A DNA stretch of 64,000 bases from Triglochin maritima (Eukaryota > Streptophyta > Magnoliopsida > Alismatales > Juncaginaceae). The stretch's first letter is position 1; every line of letters begins with the position of its first letter. The stretch is taken from contig OY821784.1 of the NCBI GenBank assembly GCA_963682175.1, positions 22,735,621 through 22,799,620 on the forward strand, given 5' to 3'. The translations under genes and the position numbers were made by a program. The notes beneath the pieces were generated by a model, which was not told where the DNA came from, made no database searches, and saw only the letters and a program-made list of their open reading frames with translations. Positions 1-12,399 of the stretch are shown one piece after another.

Positions 1-1296
1 AAATAAGATAAAACCTTATCATTAAAACATACAAGACATAATTGAAATGAAGCTAATATATTCACATGCATGATGACTCAAATAACACTATGTCTCCACA
101 TGATTAAGATTTATCACAATCCAAGACATTAATTAGGATAAAGCCAACATGATCACATTCATGCACATGTCTTGTTCCCTTCTTCTACTCCATCCTCATC
201 TCATCATTCCCCATAAAATAGGCCCACTAATCTAAGCATGTGCTAAGCATCACTCAAGGGCATTAGCACATCAAAGATAAGAGTGAAATCCCATTAGATG
301 GTTAAGGAAATCATATGAGTTCAAAGGTAGGATTAACACACACCTAATAAATCACATAATTAGATCACATTCTTCTCCACCCCCAATGGGAATGGACTAC
401 TCTCTACTCATATCTAAACTGAAGAAAGCATAAAAACAACATAAACTCATAATGCAAATGTAGAAAAATAAGATTAAGCAAACAACAACATAAATGAAAT
501 TGCATCAAAGTAAAGACATTAATGTAAACAACAAGAACTAAACTAGATTAAGAAATAAAAATACAAAGTTTTCTCCTCACCAACCCCCTTATTTACACAA
601 CTAAAATATAAAACTAATACCTACTCTAATGGGGGAGGGAGGACGAAGAAGGAAGGAGGCATTACAAGTGTATTTATAGAAGTTTAGAGGGTTTGGATGG
701 ATCTGAGCATAATGAGACGGTTGTAAATAAGATCTGGAGGTCATGGAATGCTCTACCGACAACCCCACACGTGCAGATCTAGAGGTCCTAGAATGAGCTG
801 ACCCGATAACCTGACCCGCGACCAAAATTTAAGTGCCAAACTCTTATCCGGATCCGCGAGTGGCGGATTTTAATCCACCACTGGGGATCAAATTTCTCTG
901 ATCGACTCCAAATTTTAACCATGGCTTTAGTTTACATAATAAACATGTGGGGTGCGCCCGGAGTTGTTGGTTGGAGCCTGTTTGGTTTTAATTGTCGAAT
1001 TACTCAGGTTCAAGAGATTCTGGACTTTTGCAAACAACATATTTTGCTTTACACTTAACTCCCTCTGGGTTTTCACTTGAGTCCTTCATGAGTTACAATC
1101 CAGTCCTTGAGCATTACAATTGGGTCCACAACCTTCCAAATTAGGCCATTCTTCTTGCGTTAAGTCCTTTTCTCTTCCTTTCTCTTTGTTATTGCCTAAA
1201 CCATTAAACACATCAAACAAACACTCGAGTAGCACAAATATGTGGTAAAATATAGGATATATAGCATGAATATGATGCATGATATGCTACTAATCA
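1..1296 (-). repeat. Athila-like LTR, type B (3' LTR of element 1, partial)
   Basis: The minus-strand LTR start TGATTAGTAGC lies at 1296 and is preceded by a purine-rich tract. A TATA box (TATAAATA on the minus strand) lies at 671-678. A pair of palindromic motifs, ATCCGCgagTGGCGGAT at 852-868 and ATCCaccacTGGGGAT at 873-888, lies upstream of it. The same LTR type recurs at 10123-11226 and, inverted, at 34647-36274. The LTR continues beyond the left edge. Confidence 0.8.
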
Positions 1297-1310
1297 AATG
1301 CCCTCACTTA
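1297..1310 (-). other. Polypurine tract of element 1
   Basis: On the minus strand this reads TAAGTGAGGGCATT immediately before the LTR start. It matches the purine-rich, GTGGGGGTATT-like tract found at the same place in the other Athila-like copies here (34636-34646, 39195-39211, 62856-62872). It would prime plus-strand DNA synthesis. Confidence 0.75.
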
Positions 1311-2870
1311 ACGTTTGCTAGTCCCGAGCAAAACAAAGAAAGAAAAAAATAAAAGAAAGTGAAACATACGAAAAATGGGGAAATCCTAGCAATGTGGGGA
1401 AGGAATCACGGTTGCACATAGCACGTGCAACAAGCCGTTAAACCTACTTGTCGCCTATGAGGAGGAGTGGTGTCTCCTGAGGGTTTTCGGCGGATATATC
1501 CACAAAATCCGAATATTGATGAATTATTCAATCTAGCAACACTACTTGTTGGACCTATTTTTGTCGATCATTGGAAACAGTAATCCTATGGGCCGACTAT
1601 ATATGTATCCAGTCCAAACACCTAGCCTAATGAATCATTTGTGCAAATTAATTAAGGACTTCAGTGAAATACATAGACAACCTTAACATCCATAAGTGAT
1701 ACAAAGTGTAAAGTCCATTACGGTTCTTATTTTCATTACCATTTTTCTTCTTCTTTTTTTCATTTTATTTTTGTCTAGTTGGTGTTGGGATTCTACCAGG
1801 GTTAGGTTTCGTGCATCATTGCCTATGAGAACTTACATTATCATGTACACCTTTACCCAAATCTTCACATAGGAAATTTATCTAGTCGGTGCATCATTGT
1901 CTAGTCGGTGCATCCCAAGTCAGATGACTTGAAAGCACCATACACTAAGTCCCATCAGATCTAATTTCCTGAGTGATGGGAGCCGTACGAGAAGAGAGAA
2001 CACTTACTCACTTATTTTCTTATCTACACATGAACCAAAACCTCTACACTTAAGGTTTCACAATAGGAGTTTAAGGGATTTGACTACAACAAACTTCCTT
2101 ATACTAACTGACACAAATTATTATACTTACTAGGTTAAGGGTGGAGTTGTTTATTTGTTTGAGTACTGAAACCCTATGATTACTCTACCCCCTAGGGAAA
2201 ATTAGGGTGCATCCTAACGACTAGATAAGGCCCAAAGCCGGTATACTAGATATCCTAATGCATCATGTTCAAGTCAATTTTGGGAGCTTCCGTTTTACTT
2301 TGCCCATCAACGGTTTTGCACATGCTAAACACCTGAAAAACCCACAACACATTTTTGTTTTACAAAAACATGATGATTTTGAAAGGAATGAAAAATCTTA
2401 AAGCACTGGGCAAGCAAAAGAAGGCAAGTCACCCAAGGATCATGACAAGCAGATATATCGACATCGAATGTAACACACTAACATGACCCTAACAATGCAA
2501 ACCAAAGAAGACAGAAGAAAACCAAAGAAAAGGAGAACGACTCGACTATGTAGACACGTAAAACACCCACCACACTTCATGCATTGTCCTCAATGAATGT
2601 GAGCATAGTACTACATGAATTTTTGCATGAAAAATGAAAGATCTCACCAACGCGAAGCGCAAAGGCAAGTTCATGGTTATGTTGATGGACACAAACCCTA
2701 ATTCCCTCAAAACCTATGAAATAATAAAGAAGGGAGACAAAGATAAGAAACAAATGGGGCCCAAAACAAGCTGTGCTCACTCTTGGAGCTTAATTTTGAA
2801 ATATAAATATGTACAAATAAAACTTCCCATCTTCATTTGTCAGAGGGCATCAAATGAGAAACTCAAAAGT
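1311..2870 (-). other. 3' noncoding interior of Athila-like element, copy 1
   Basis: This stretch has no credible ORF. It recurs with the same order of landmarks at about 4482-5990, 11227-12390, 33628-34635 (inverted), 39212-40550 and 62873-63790. It is therefore the conserved noncoding segment between the last ORF and the 3' LTR of this family. It contains a long T-rich tract on the plus strand (about 1740-1775), present in most copies. Confidence 0.7.
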
Positions 2871-2873
2871 GGG

Positions 2874-4199
2874 TCAATGCACTTGGAATGGGAACATGAC
2901 ACCATGCAGGGCCAAAATACTAATGTGTGACCCTCCCTCACAAAGTGCACAAAATGCAAGGAGAGGTTCATGAAGTAGACGCAAAGGTGTCTCATTCAAA
3001 GGATCAAACTGAAAGAGCTCGAATCTTTCAAGAGTTTGGGAAAAAGTGCAACGGAAGAAGAGTTCCTCCCGTTGCGGTACTGAAGTTATGATCGTCAATC
3101 CAAACTCTCCCACCAATAAGCTGGTGGGTCGAAACGAGATCAAGAATCTCGTTATGCCTGTTCGACTCACCAGGTGAACAGAAAGTGGGTCTGTTACCCA
3201 ATATATCCTCTAAGGAACTCCCAATACCCTCATTGCCAATGTAGTTGTTTGATGTCCCACCATTTCCAAGACGATCAAGAATAATAGTGTGAGGCAAATT
3301 CTCATAGGGTCGTATGAAACTAAGGGTACTAGGGAGTTCTTGCTCAACCACAGGAGAGTCCTTAAGAGGCACAACAATCAGGTCATGTGGCTCAAGAGCC
3401 ATGGGAAAAAAGATCAGGTCATGTCCCGACTCATAATGAAACTGGTCCACGTTATTATCAAATGGATTCGAATCCTCCACTAAGTGATCATGAATTGAAC
3501 CCTAAATCCCTCAGGCTTACTATGAGTTTGACAAGGAAGCATTGTGCTTTGAATTTGTGGATGTGATGGTAATTCGATATCCAAAGATGAATCCTCATGT
3601 TGACATGAAAGTTTACCCTCCTCACGTTCACGTAATTGTTGCATCATCAGACTCACTTGCATTGCAATTTTTTGGATGGAATGTTTAGTCGTTTCCATGA
3701 ACGTAAGGAGAGTTTGTTTCAAGTAATCACGTTTGTGGTCAACTGTGAGGTCTAATTCCGAATTTTGGAGATTTTGGGTTTGGGTGTTTATGGCCTGAGA
3801 ATGAGTCCAATGATTGGTCATGGGTGGTGGCTGGTAGGGACATGGGTATTCAGTAGGAGAATAATCGGGTGCGTATGATGTATAAAAAATAGAATCAATA
3901 TTGTGTCCCCATGAATCTGTCCCTCTTGGGTTGTACGCGGATACGTAGAGGTCACATTGATCATTTTGGGAATATCTATGCTCATACTCAGGCTCTGGGA
4001 GAACATAAGGACTTTCCCTGATAACGTGGCCACTTAACCCACAACAGTCACACGGTACGACTACTGGAGCCACCGGTGCACTCATGTCGTCTACCGTACG
4101 CATGAAAGAGGCCAAAGTTTGTTGTAATGTCTCAGTTTGTTGATCAGCACATGATCCGACATAACTAGATGGTGGTCTAGCAGTCAGTGCCTCTCTCAT
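2874..4199 (-). pseudogene. Gag-NC-like plus unknown domain protein, copy 1 (broken)
   Basis: I do not recognise the C-terminal domain. The N-terminal part (4199 to about 3500) resembles the Gag nucleocapsid end of the Athila-like element at 55937-56281: a Thr/Ser-rich stretch, a helical region, then a zinc knuckle. The knuckle here reads CDCCGLSGHVIRES, so its fourth zinc ligand is Ser instead of Cys. After a frameshift near 3490 the downstream frame runs from VEDSNPF (3480) and contains the conserved blocks PLKDSPVV, ELPSTL, TFCSPGES and VWIDDHNF. A second frameshift near 3050 leads to a conserved tail, FDPLNETPLRL, ending before 2930. Three copies (also 6033-7436 and 23062-23690) keep these blocks in the same order, which argues for a real protein of roughly 390-420 residues. 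No protease, RT or integrase motif is present. Its function is unknown. Confidence 0.55.
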
Positions 4200-6032
4200 A
4201 TTACCTTAATTCGAAGATTGCTCAGCCACACAATCAAGATTGTCCCAACCGTACAAGGTGCTTGTCTGAGGCACACCAGGCTGCATGTGTCCGGAATACC
4301 AGGGAGAATTGTCCTGGTCCCAACAATGAAATGGATGATCGCCCATGTAACCACCTATCTCAACAAAAAACTTTCGAGTCGACCACTCTCACCACCACGA
4401 GACCAAGCTCGCAAAAAGTGCTCGACTCGACCCTAAAACGCTAATAGAGAGTGTAAAGGGGAGGAAACTAGAACGTAGAATGAATCACGGTTGCACTTAG
4501 CACGTTCATCAAGCATTAAATCTCCTTGTCGCCAAGGAGGAGGATTGTTGTCTACTGAAGGGTTTCAGCGGATATACCCACAAGATCCGAACATTGATGC
4601 ATTATTCAATCTAGAAACTCAACTCGACGGACTCATTTTTGTCGATCATTGGACAAGGTAATCCTACGGGCCGACTCTATATATGTATCCATTCCACACA
4701 CCTAGCCTAATGAATCATTCATGCAAGTTAATTAAGGACTTAAGTGAAAGACATTGACAACCTTAACATTCTCAAGTGATAGAAAGTGTAAAGTCCATTA
4801 AGGTTCTTATTTGCATTCCAATTTTTTTGTTCTTCTCTTTGTTCTTCTACTTTTCTTCTCTTTTTTCTTTTTTATATACTAGTTGGTGTGTAATTCTTCC
4901 AGGGTCAGGTTTCATGCATCATTGCCTATGAGGACTTACACTATCACGTACACATTTCCCCACATCTCCACATAGGGCAATCCCTACCACCCGTCTAACG
5001 GGAGTTCGGTCGGTGCATCCCAAGTCGGATGACTCGAAACCACTAGGCACAAAGTCCCTTCAGACCTAATTTCTGGAGTGGTAGGAGATGTACGAGAAAA
5101 GAGAACACTTACTCTCTAATTTCTTATCTACACATGAACCAAAACCCCTACACTTAATGTTTCACAACAGGAGTTAAAGGGTCATTGACTACAACAAACT
5201 TCCTTATATTAACTGCCACGAATTATTCAACTCACTAGGTTCAGGGTGGACTTCTTTATTTGTTTGAGTACTTAAACCCTATGATTACTCTCCCTTCGGG
5301 GGAAAATCGGGGTGCGTCCTAAAGACAAGATAAGTCCTAAAACCACAGTACTAGATATCCTAATGCATCAAGTTCAAGACAATTTTGGGAGCTTTCTTTT
5401 TACTTTGTCTCTCAACGGTTTTGCACATGCCAAACACACGCAAAACCCACAAAATATTTTCTTTCGCAAACACAACGATTTTGAAAGAATTGTGAAAATT
5501 TAAAGCACAAGGCAAGCAAAAGAAGACAAGTCACCCAAGGATCATGACAAGCAGATACATCGATATTAAATGCAACACACTAACATAATCCTAATAATGC
5601 ACACAAAAGAAAATGAAAGAGCGCAAAAGAAAATGAGAAAGACTCGACTATGTATACATGTAAAACACCCCACCACACCTACTTCATGCATTGTCCTCCA
5701 TGAATGACACTACATGGATATATTCATGAAAATGACAAGATCTCACCAACGTGAAGCGCAAAGGGAAGTTCGTGGTAATGTTGATGGACACAAACCCAAA
5801 TTCCCTCAAAATCTGAGAGATGCTAAAGAAGGGATACAAATACGTGAAAGAAATAGGGCCCAAATACACAAGGGTTGAGGCCCACAACAATCAATGCTCG
5901 CTCATGCAGTCTTTTATTGTACTTTTTTTAAATATAACTATGTACAAAAATAAGTTCCCATCTTCATTTGTCAAAGGACATCAAATGTGAACCTCAAAAG
6001 TGGGTCAATGCACTTGGAAAGGGAACATGATA

Positions 6033-7436
6033 TCACATGGGGCCAAAATACTCAGGTCCCCCCCCACAAAGAGCACAGGATGAAAGGAGAGATTCATGAA
6101 TTAGACGCAAAGGCATCTCATTCAAATGATCAAACTGAAAGAGCTTTAAGCTCTCAAGAGTATGGGAAATATGGGGCAACGGAAGAAGAGTTTCTCCCAT
6201 TACGGTACTGAAGTTATGATCGTCAATCCAAACTCTCCAACCAACAAGCTGATGGGTCAAAACGAGGTCAAGAACCTCGTTATGCATGTCTGACTCACCA
6301 GGCGAACAGAAAGTGGGTCTCTTACCCAAGGTATCCTCTACAGCACTCCCAATACCCTCATTGGCGATGTAATTGTCTGATGTCCCATCATTTCCAAGAT
6401 GATCAGGAACAATAGTGAAAGGCAAACTCTCATAAGGTCATTTGAAATTAAGGGTACCAGGGAGCTCATGCTCCACCAGAGGTGAGTCTATAAGAGGCAC
6501 AACATGAAGATCATGTGGCTCAAGGGCCACGAGACAAAAAGATAAGGCACAATCATGTGCCGACTCATAATGAAACTAGTCCATGCTCATCTCAATTTGG
6601 ATCGAATCCCCCACCATATGATCGTGAATTGAAACCCCAAGTCCCTCAGAATGACTAGAAGTTTGATTTGAAAGATTGTGCTTTGAATTTGTGGATGTGG
6701 TGGTGGTTTGATATCAGAAGATAAATCCTAATGTTGACAACAAATGTCACCCTCCTCACGTTCACGTAATTGCTGTGTCATTTAACTCGCTTGCAGTGTC
6801 ATATTTTGTATGGACTTTTGAGTGGTTTCCATGAATGTAAGGAAAGTTTGTTTCAAGGAATCATGTATGCGGTCAACAATGAGGTCCAAGTCAGAGTTTG
6901 AGAAATTTTGGGGTTGGGTGTTGATAGGCTGAGAATGAGTCCAATGATTCAGAGTGGGGTGTTGGTAGAATTCTGGGTATTCGGGAGGAGGATACTGGTG
7001 TAGAAATGATGTATAAGAATTTGAATAAGAATTGTCTCCTCATAGGGTTGTACGCGGATGCATAATGGTCATATTGAGCATTTTGGGAAAAGGTATGCTC
7101 ATACTCAGGATCTAGGAGAACATAAGGACATTCCCGGATGACATGATCACTCAACCCACAACAGTCATACGGTACGACTACTGTAACCACCGGTGCACTC
7201 ATATTGTCTATCGTACGCATGAAAGAGACCAAAGTTTGTTGTAATGTCTCAGTTTGTTGACCAGCATACGATCCGACATAACTAGATGGTGGTCTAGCAG
7301 TCGGTGCCGCTCTCATATTATCCCAGTCTGAAGATTGCTCAGCCACACAATTAAGATTGTCCCAACCATACAGGGTGTTAGTCTGAGCCACCCCAAGGTT
7401 GCATGGGTCCTGGGAGAATTGTCCTGGTCCCAACAA
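6033..7436 (-). pseudogene. Gag-NC-like plus unknown domain protein, copy 2 (broken)
   Basis: This is the tandem partner of the 2874-4199 copy. The upstream frame (7436-6891) includes the TARPPSSYVGS and ETLQQTL blocks and a zinc knuckle YDCCGLSDHVIREC. Here the first ligand is Tyr and the fourth Cys is intact, the reverse of the damage in copy 1. The downstream frame (about 6650-6033) carries the blocks PTFCSPGES, VWIDDHNF and FDHLNEMPLRL and ends in a stop at 6033. A stop (TAG) interrupts it near 6585, and the middle part near 6890 is frameshifted. It is a decayed gene, informative mainly because its conserved blocks confirm those of the other copies. Confidence 0.55.
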
Positions 7437-7572
7437 TGATATGGATGGTCACCCATGTAACCATCCTCGAGTCGACTACTCTCACCACTACGAGACTAAG
7501 TTCGCAAAAAGTGCTCGACTCGACCCTAAAATGCTAACAAGGAGTGTAAAGGGGAGGAAACAAGAATGTAGA

Positions 7573-8563
7573 AGTAAGTGAGAAGAAGATGACTCAGAGG
7601 AGAAGGTAAGAATCCCTAAAAACTAGCATTGGTAAAGGGTGAGGGTAGAAGCCTAGTCTAGCAAACACGGCTCAAGCGGCCTACGGTCACTATAGGTACT
7701 TACAGCTAGACGACACCTAACTTTGAGGTCACACGGTCTCAACACGCCTCACCTCCCTACCACGAAGACCACAAAGCCCAGTAAGTGAGCCAAGATCCGG
7801 AGATCTCGCCTCTCCTACTATCGACAAAGTGAGTGACACCGATCAGGCTATGACGGTTGTGATAGGATCACTCTCCTAATGCGCCCGAGTCCTATTGGCC
7901 AATGTCTACTTGATTTTAAATTAAGGCTTCACTTGAGTGTGTTTTTTGAGGCTAAGGAAGGGGTGATGAAATCCCCCACCATATATTTAAGACTATAGGT
8001 GGTGCCCCTTAAAAAATGTTTTGAAATCTTAGGCTAGCAAGCAACTCACAAAACAAGCACTCACTTGTTACAATGCACCTTACTAACTAATGCATGATCT
8101 AAACATGCATGAATGAGAGAATGGGTGCACGTACCCGACGTCAGCAATCAACAACAAGAATGTAAAGAAAATAAACATGAGCACGTGTAAAGTCTACAAA
8201 TGATGCATGACCTAGATGACAATCAATCTAGTCTTTTGCTTTGAGTTTTAAGGTCCAAGTTGATTAAAGAGACTTGATTATTAATCGGGGAGCAAACTAC
8301 AAGTCAAAACATTCCAAATTGAGCCCGTAGATGACGTAGTTAATGTAGAAACAACCAGAAAAAATAAGAGGGATTTTGGACCTCACCAGGCCGCCAATTG
8401 GCTGTCCAGGACCGCTGATTGACGGTCTGTTTGCTCCTGTTACCCTCCCGTCTTCTCCTGGTTACGTTTCCTGATCTTTAAAGCCTCCTGAAACAAACTG
8501 AAACAACAAACAAAAAATTAAAACCACTCGAATCGTCCAAACTAAAGTCTGGACAGAACACCT
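7573..8563 (-). other. 5' leader of element 1
   Basis: This is the noncoding stretch between the primer site and the Gag-like region. It is strongly similar to 57230-58177 in the autonomous-type element, including a recognisable block around 7670-7890. It carries the paired palindromes CCGCCAATTGGCTGTC (8391-8406) and CCGCTGATTGACGGTC (8412-8427), starts 21 bp apart. No ORF of note. Confidence 0.65.
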
Positions 8564-8580
8564 CCCCGACAATGGTGCCA
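8564..8580 (-). other. Primer binding site, Asp-tRNA type (element 1)
   Basis: On the minus strand the site reads TGGCACCATTGTCGGGG, a variant of the TGGCGCCGTTGCCGGGG site complementary to the 3' end of plant tRNA-Asp that is typical of Athila-like elements. It starts 6 nt from the LTR boundary at 8587. Several mismatches indicate age. Confidence 0.7.
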
Positions 8581-8586
8581 AATACT

Positions 8587-10122
8587 TGATTGAATAAGTT
8601 ATAATAACTGCAAGTGCACGGCCGCATTGATGTGGTGGCAAATACGGGTCGATCGACAGGGAGGTGTGTCGACTTTGGTTAGTTCGAAGGCGAGTGGGAA
8701 ACAAGATGGAAGAAAATGTGTGATTACACTACACCAAAGTAGGAATGAACAAATAATAAAAAATAAACCCCATAGGGGGTAGAGAAAGAATGTGAATGTA
8801 AAAATATGTGTAACTGTGTGTATTCAATTGTGGTCATCACAAGATGTAGTATATGAAAACCATAAAACTAGATCCAACTTTGCCTCCACATGAAATAAGA
8901 TAACACATTATCAATAAAACATAAAAGACAATAATTGGAATGAAGCTAAATGAACTCATGCATAAAGAACTAACCCCACTATGTCTCCACATGAAATAAG
9001 ATTTACACAATCATTAAAACATACAAGACATTAATTAAGGTGATGGCGACAAGAGTACATGCAACCACAAGTCATGTTTCCTTTATCAACTCCATCCTTA
9101 CCCCCCCCCCCTCCCCTCATCATTCCCCATAAAATAGGCCGACTAATCTAAGCATGAGCTAAGCTTCATTCTAGAGCATTAGCAAATCAAAGATAAGACC
9201 CATATCCCATTAGATGGTTAGGGAAATAATGTAAGGCTCAAAGAATTAAGATAACACACACACACATAATACATCACATAATCACATCACACTCTTCTCC
9301 ACCACCAAATGGGGATGGACTACTCAGTAATCCTTAATCTAACAATCATATAATGAAAGCAAGACATTCTAATTATACTATGATAAAGAAAACAAACAAA
9401 CTAAACATGCAAGTATTTAAAACAAAAGACAATATAAAACTAACAAAACTATGAAGAATTATTTTATTTACATGACTCACATTACAAGTAGTATTCTTCT
9501 CCCCTTCAGTTTTTGCTTCAAGGCATACTCCAAGTAGAGAGAATGCCACCAAGAAAAGGGTGAATACAAATGAGGAGGAAGAGTTCTATTTATAGCCATA
9601 GAAAAAGGTAATCCGGGACAATCCCCCGGTATGGGACTAACCGTATACCACAAATGGACTAAACACAACCTAATACATGACCCTCCAAAGTCCTAGTGGA
9701 TCCAGACCAAAACCGAATTCCCATCAGCGGTCTTGGACCGCCAATTGGCGGTCTATATTGTCTTGATCTAGTCTGGTTTTGGAGTGTGGTTGTCTAACTT
9801 CATGTCTTCATGTGTGATGCATCCAAATAGTTTGTAGGATCTCAGGACCAAATCGAATTGCCAAAGTACTCCTCATGATGGTGGGAAGTTTATTGATTTG
9901 CTCGTTGGTCCTTTGGGCTAACATTCAGGTCCTTCCCTCTTGCATCTTAGTCCCCAAGTCTTGCAACTTAGTCCTTTTCCTTGCTTTTGAGTCCTTTTTG
10001 TGCCTTTTCTCCTCAAATCTGCTTATTCTTGAAATTTAAACATTAAACTCGTTACGTAACATTGTTTAGGTGAAAGATAATGGATATAAGACATAAATGT
10101 ATGCATGATATGATGTCAATCA
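8587..10122 (-). repeat. Athila-like LTR, type A (5' LTR of element 1)
   Basis: The 1536-bp LTR runs TG...CA on either strand. A TATA box lies at 9588-9595 (TATAAATA on the minus strand). The palindrome CCGCCAATTGGCGG lies at 9738-9751, about 145 bp upstream, and the right half of a partner lies 21 bp away (9725-9732). Solo copies of the same LTR type occur at 25906-27292 and 32075-33622. Confidence 0.8.
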
Positions 10123-11226
10123 GTTCACATACATCATGACTCAAATCCAACTATGTCTCGACATGAAATAAGATTTATCACAGTCGAAGACATTAATTAA
10201 AATAAAGCCAACATTAGCATATGCATGCACATGTCTTGTTCCCTTTTTTCATGTGAGATTAGATGGTTAAGGAAATCATGTGAGATTCAAAGGTAGGATT
10301 AACACACACCTCATACATCACATAGTCACATCACCTTCTTCTCCACCCCGAATGGGGATGGACTACTCTCTACTCACATCTAAACTAAAGAAAGCATAAA
10401 AACAACATAAACTCATAATGCAAACGAAAAAAAAGAAGATTAAGCCAACGACAACATAAAAGAAATTATATCAAAGTACAAACATTAATGTAAAGAACAA
10501 GAACTAAACTAGACTAAGAAATAAAAATACAAATTTTGTTTCTCTCCAACCCCCTTATTTACACTACTGAAATAGGAAACTAACACCTACTCTAATGGGG
10601 GAGGGAGGAAGAAGAAGAAAAATAAAGGAGGCATTACAAGTGTATTTATAGAAGTTTAGAGGGTTTGGATGGATCTGGGCATAATCAGACATCTGTAAAT
10701 CAGATCTGAAGGTCCTTGAATGCTCTGACCCGACAACCCGACCCGCGGCCCAAATTTGAGTGCCAAACTCTTAACCGGATCCGCACGTGGCGGATTTTAA
10801 TCCGCCACTAGCGAATCAATTTTCTGTGATCGACTACAAATTTTAACCTCGACTTTATTTCACATAATAAACATGTGGGGTGCGCCCGAAGCTGTTGGTT
10901 CGAGCCCGTTTGATTTTAATTGTCGAATTACTCCTCAGGTTTAGAGGATTCTGGACTTTTGCAACCAACATATTTTTCTTTACACTTAACTCCCTTTGGA
11001 TTTTCACTTGAGTCATTGCTGAGTTACAATTCAGTCTTTGGGCATTACAAACAAGTCTAGGACATTCTGAATCAGTCCATTCTTCTGGTGTTTAGGTCTT
11101 TTTCTCTTCCTTTCTCTTTGTTATTGCCTAAACCCTGAAACACATCAAACAAACACTCGAGTAGCACAATATGGGTAAAATAAAGGATATAATGCATGAA
11201 TATGATGCGTGATACGATACTTATCA
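10123..11226 (-). repeat. Athila-like LTR type B fragment (3' LTR remnant of element 2)
   Basis: The fragment matches 58-1296 of the window and ends with the minus-strand LTR start near 11226. It abuts the type A LTR at 10122 directly. The polypurine tract and about 550 bp of adjoining interior are missing, because the next bases (11227 on) correspond to about 1848 of element 1. The paired palindromes are kept at 10779-10795 and 10800-10816, starts 21 bp apart. Confidence 0.75.
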
Positions 11227-12399
11227 TACACCTTCCCCGAATTCACCACATAGGGCAATCCCTACCACCCGTGTAATGGAAGTTTGGTTGGTGCATCCAA
11301 AGTCAGATGACTCAAAAGCACCAGACACAAAATTCCCTTGGACCTGATTTCCCAAGTGATAGGAGCCGTGCGAGAATAGAGAACACCATACTGCTTATTT
11401 CTTATCTACACATGAACCAAAACCCCTACACTTAATGTTTCACAACAGGAGTTAAAGGGTCATTGACTATAACAAACTTCCTTATATTAACTGCCACGAA
11501 TTATTCAACTCACTAGGTTCAGGATGGACTTCTTTATTTGCTTGAGTACTGAAGCCCTATGATTACTAACCGCGAGGGAAGACCAGGGGTGCATCCTTAC
11601 GACTAGATAAGACCTAAATCATGTATAGTAGATATCCTTATGCATCATGTTCAAGTCAATTTTGGGAGCTTCTCTTTTGATTGCCTTAAAATGGTTTTGG
11701 ATACGCTAAATACATACACAATCCCCAAAAAACAAATTTCTTTCGCAAATACATGAAGAGTTTGAAAGAAATGAAAAATTTAAAGCACTAGGCAAGTAAA
11801 AGAAGGCAAGTTAAGGATCATGGCAAGCAGATATATCGATATTAAATACAGCACACTAACCAGACCCTGACAATGCAAACAAAAGAAAACAAAACAAAAG
11901 GCGAAAGACTCGACTATGTACACACGTGAAACACCCCCCACACTTACTTCATGCATTGTCCTCAATATATGCAAGCATTATACTACATGAATTATGCATG
12001 TTTCATTGGTCCTTTGGGACACATACATTGTGTCCTCAATGTATGCAAGCATTATACACAATCTCCAAAAAACAATTTTCTTTCGCAAACACACGTAAAA
12101 GTTAAGATCTCACCAAACATTGAAACACAAGGAAAGTTTAATGGTCATGTTGATGGACACAAACCCAACTTTCCCTTAAGACCTGTGAAATACTAAAGAA
12201 TGGAGACAAATACGTTAAAGAAATGGGGCCCAAATACACAAGGGTTAGGGCCTACAACAATCAGCGCTCACTTGTGGAGTTTTTTCTTGTTGAAATATAA
12301 CTATTTACAAAAATAAGTTCTCATCATCATTTGCAGAAGGACATCAAATGGGAATCTCAAAAGTGGGTCAATGCACTTGGAATGGGAACATGACACATG
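11227..12399 (-). other. 3' noncoding interior of element 2, left of the Sirevirus insertion
   Basis: This is homologous to about 1848-2900 of element 1, including the family's conserved landmarks near 11400-11700 and the GTGGGTCAATGCACTTGG block at 12363-12380. The interior continues at 23048 on the far side of the inserted Sirevirus. No intact ORF is present. Confidence 0.75.
12395..12399. other. Target site duplication ACATG (left)
   Basis: The five bases ACATG directly precede the LTR at 12400 and are repeated at 23043-23047 directly after the other LTR. This proves a single insertion event. The uninterrupted homologue at 2900-2910 shows the target region without an insertion. Confidence 0.95.

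Larger units (their letters stand above)
1403..7572 (-). repeat. 3.08-kb tandem duplication of the element-1 interior
   Basis: The segment starting GAATCACGG at 1403 restarts at 4482, and the segment ending near 4481 (GAGGAAAC, 4461) recurs at 7554. The two units (about 1403-4481 and 4482-7572) contain, in the same order, 3' noncoding sequence, the unknown-domain ORF and the zinc-knuckle region. The copies have diverged by many substitutions and small indels, so the duplication is not recent. The junction near 4475-4485 shows only a few bases of similarity between the joined ends. Confidence 0.8.
1..10122 (-). mobile_element. Non-autonomous Athila-like LTR element (element 1), left end cut by window
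   Basis: Read on the minus strand, the order is 5' LTR (8587-10122), Asp-type primer site (8564-8580), leader, coding interior, 3' noncoding region, polypurine tract (1297-1310) and 3' LTR (1-1296). No protease, RT or integrase motif is present in either interior copy. The leader (about 7573-8563) and the 3' noncoding region closely resemble those of the autonomous-type element at 37774-58352, so I infer it was mobilised by proteins of such a relative. The interior is a tandem duplication. The two LTRs are not a matching pair: the right one begins (minus strand) TGATTGACATCATAT, the left one TGATTAGTAGCATAT. Confidence 0.75.
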
